From NCBI GenBank assembly GCA_043779185.1, contig JAYWEQ010000080.1, positions 1 to 6,843 of the forward strand: a DNA stretch of 6,843 bases. Reading direction: 5' to 3'. Each line of letters begins with the position of its first letter. The stretch's first letter is position 1. A program made the position numbers and the translations under genes. Positions 5,583 to 6,843 of the stretch are shown here, in pieces. A model generated the notes under the pieces. It saw nothing but the letters and a program-made list of their open reading frames with translations. It was not told the origin of the DNA and ran no database searches. Origin of the DNA: JAYWDA01 sp043779185. Lineage in GTDB: Bacteria > Bdellovibrionota > Bdellovibrionia > Bdellovibrionales > Bdellovibrionaceae.

Positions 5583-5827
5583 CAGATTTCAAATATAGGG
5601 TATAGCAGCAAACATGCCATAGGCTTTCCGTTGGTGATCTACTCTGAAGAGTTAGGCCACATGATTTCGGCCCAGCGGATTTAGCATGGGGCTATTGGCC
5701 TCATCAGCTCAATGAATTGACCTGTCACTTTGTGTAGACCGAAGCTCAGTATCTTATATTGAATGGGACAATAACTCTGGGACTAGGGTTTATTTTCCCC
5801 CTTAAAGACTTTGATTGCTTTCATATG

Positions 5828-5843
5828 CAAGGCCAACGCCTTG
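5828..5843. repeat. Short inverted repeat in the SHOCT-gene leader
   Basis: CAAGGC and GCCTTG flank a 4-base CAAC loop, about 75 bases before the chosen start of the rightward gene. There is no T-run after it. It could be a leader hairpin or an operator; nothing else identifies it. Confidence 0.3.
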
Positions 5844-5919
5844 GCGCGGCTCTTCCTTTGCAACTGTCAGCAATTGTTTGAACGACTTAACCTCAACATT
5901 TTTAAGGAATGGTTTTTAT

Positions 5920-6612
5920 ATGTTTGCAAAATTCCACATATCTGCACTGATAGCTTTAACTCTGCCCTTGGCACTTCCGACACTTGTAATGGCACAAGGA
6001 GAAAATAATACAGTTGCTGAGTATGGTCCGTTTTGGGGGATGCACCTTTTTTGGTGGGCATTTTGGATTTTTATGATGGTGTCGATGTTCGGCTATAATG
6101 TGCCTGACCGGGCTCGATTGAACAGTCTTGATCCACATACAATTCTAAAGCGCAGATTTGCAAAAGGCGACATTTCAGAAGTCGAATACAATAAAATCAC
6201 CGCTCAGCTTCGCATTGATGAGAATGCAATCCATCGGGATGTCACAGGTCAAACATCGCACACGAAAGTAGCCGGTCATCCATTTATTGATGGGTTAAGT
6301 TTCAGTGCCACGTGGGCCATTTCATATTCACTTTGCGCACTCCTCTATTTGATCGCGCCCGCAGCAATAGTTACGGCTACGAGTAAACTTTTTCATGGAA
6401 TGAGTTTTAATCAAATGGCGCAGACCGGAACTTCATTTGGTTTTGGTGATTTTATTTCCGTCTTAACTTTGGGTGCGGTCTACACTTTTGCGGCAGGAAT
6501 TGTTTGGTCTTTGATACATTCTTACTTCCTTGGTCAAAGTGCGGAGCGACGGTTGAAACAAATAGAGAATAAAATCATTCAAAAAGCTCAGCTCGCTCCA
6601 CAAACAAGATAG
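5920..6612 (+). CDS. Membrane protein with SHOCT-like and DUF5676-like segments
   Basis: This is a 230-residue membrane protein of unknown biochemical role. ATG at 5920 is chosen because the next residues form a signal peptide or anchor (MFAKFHISALIALTLPLALP...VMAQG) and AAGGA lies eleven bases upstream; the in-frame ATG at 5815 adds 35 residues that look non-coding. After the leader come a Trp/Phe/Met-rich helix (37-58, MHLFWWAFWIFMMVSMFG), then a SHOCT-like segment (70-97, LDPHTILKRRFAKGDISEVEY), a His-containing linker (to about 122), and two helices (128-151, 177-202) with SKLFHGMSF between them. That last pattern resembles DUF5676 two-helix proteins. Both SHOCT and DUF5676 proteins are commonly found as separate small genes in heavy-metal resistance clusters; here they seem joined. 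A basic, charged tail (203-230) follows. The 48-residue Tat-leader ORF starts 33 bp downstream and is probably co-transcribed. Confidence 0.7.
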   Translation: MFAKFHISALIALTLPLALPTLVMAQGENNTVAEYGPFWGMHLFWWAFWIFMMVSMFGYNVPDRARLNSLDPHTILKRRFAKGDISEVEYNKITAQLRIDENAIHRDVTGQTSHTKVAGHPFIDGLSFSATWAISYSLCALLYLIAPAAIVTATSKLFHGMSFNQMAQTGTSFGFGDFISVLTLGAVYTFAAGIVWSLIHSYFLGQSAERRLKQIENKIIQKAQLAPQTR

Positions 6613-6645
6613 AAGAACTGGAAACATTAGAAAGGAATAAGACCA

Positions 6646-6792
6646 GTGAAACACGATCCAGTTACAAGACGAAAATTTTTCGGAGATGCATGGGATTTAG
6701 CTCTACTTACTAGTTTTGCTAATTTACTTCCGAGCTACGCGAGAAGGAGGATAGGCAGTTCAAAGGCCGAATCGTTCAAGTCTAACATCTAG
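6646..6792 (+). CDS. Short ORF with Tat leader, probably truncated oxidase gene
   Basis: This ORF encodes 48 residues from a GTG start at 6646, with AAAGGA nine bases upstream. It begins MKHDPVTRRKFFGDAWDLAL and continues with a hydrophobic stretch to LLPSYAR. TRRKFF is a twin-arginine (Tat) export motif, and the layout (RR motif, moderate hydrophobic core, P-S-Y-A) resembles the leaders of CopA-type multicopper oxidases and other cofactor-containing Tat substrates. It stops at TAG (6790-6792) only about 15 residues after the leader, far too short for such an enzyme. No clear continuation can be proved in the last 51 bases; one frame has W-N-G-S-L (6825-6839), faintly like the NGSLP of multicopper oxidases. 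It may be a nonsense-mutated or frameshifted gene whose body lies beyond the window, or a short standalone peptide. A copper oxidase would suit the setting, but this is inference. Confidence 0.5.
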   Translation: MKHDPVTRRKFFGDAWDLALLTSFANLLPSYARRRIGSSKAESFKSNI

Positions 6793-6843
6793 GTTAGCCT
6801 TCATTGTTGTTAAAATTGTGTGATTGGAATGGGTCTTTGGCAA

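Larger units (their letters stand above)
5520..5919. other. Divergent intergenic region, about 400 bp, no gene seen
   Basis: I see no convincing gene here. It must hold the promoters of the leftward redox operon and the rightward SHOCT-type gene. Visible elements are: an A9 run at 5543-5551 next to the leftward start; GGGTATAG at 5598-5605, identical to the right half of the CsoR-type operator at 565-583; a 9-bp direct repeat TTAGGCCAC at 5557-5565 and 5652-5660; a hairpin ATGGGG/CCTCAT (5686-5704, one G-T pair); and an inverted repeat CAAGGC-CAAC-GCCTTG at 5828-5843. The SHOCT-type frame stays open upstream to 5815, but that extension has no family features. Confidence 0.5.

Noticed and set aside
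5659..5736. Open stretch reading HDFGPADLAWGYWPHQLNEL in the intergenic region
   Set aside because: It is only about 29 codons between stops, has no start codon or ribosome binding site, and I do not recognise it as a family; it could be a relic but is unsupported.
5815..5919. Upstream in-frame extension of the SHOCT-type protein to ATG 5815
   Set aside because: The 35 added residues precede a good signal/anchor sequence, lack family features and have no nearby ribosome binding site.

Overview
This window looks like part of a metal-handling (probably copper-related) accessory region from a Gram-negative bacterium. The evidence for Gram-negative is direct: two predicted outer-membrane beta-barrel proteins, several exported proteins with Sec-type signal peptides, a short ORF with a Tat-type leader, and clear GGAG/GAGGAGG ribosome binding sites. 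The base composition is moderate and slightly AT-leaning by eye. The style of the genes would fit a Bdellovibrionota or deltaproteobacterial-type genome, but that is an impression and is not shown by a marker gene.

Layout. Positions 1-387 hold a small helix-turn-helix ORF (+). It runs into the remnant of a CsoR/RcnR-family metal-sensing repressor gene on the opposite strand (339-536). The repressor homology stops abruptly near 352, so this looks like a rearrangement junction. Divergent from the repressor remnant is a promoter with a good CsoR-type operator (565-583). It drives a periplasmic protein made of two related domains, each with an HVHP motif (625-1392). A 71-bp convergent gap with two hairpins separates this gene from a leftward five-gene operon. 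In transcription order the operon encodes: a periplasmic FMN-binding-domain protein (5519-4959); a c-type cytochrome with one CxxCH, a canonical EF-hand loop and a second FMN-binding domain (4950-4012); a His-rich outer-membrane beta-barrel protein (4091-3339); a polytopic inner-membrane protein with a histidine cluster (3331-2639); and a porin-like outer-membrane protein (2642-1464). Gaps are 7-8 bp or the genes overlap, so they are probably co-transcribed and partly translationally coupled.

A roughly 390-bp non-coding stretch (5520-5919) separates this operon from a rightward pair: a membrane protein fusing a SHOCT-like segment to a DUF5676-like segment (5920-6612), and a 48-residue ORF with a twin-arginine leader that stops early (6646-6792). 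The latter may be the broken 5' end of a Tat-exported oxidase such as a CopA-type multicopper oxidase.

How they might work together (inference): the five-gene operon has the parts for an envelope redox pathway, namely an inner-membrane His-rich (possibly haem-binding) protein, periplasmic flavin and haem carriers, and two outer-membrane barrels. Its location between a CsoR-controlled secreted protein and SHOCT/DUF5676/Tat-leader genes suggests a role in metal redox or detoxification. I do not recognise this exact gene set as a named system. The flavinylating enzyme ApbE, which such FMN domains need, is not in the window.
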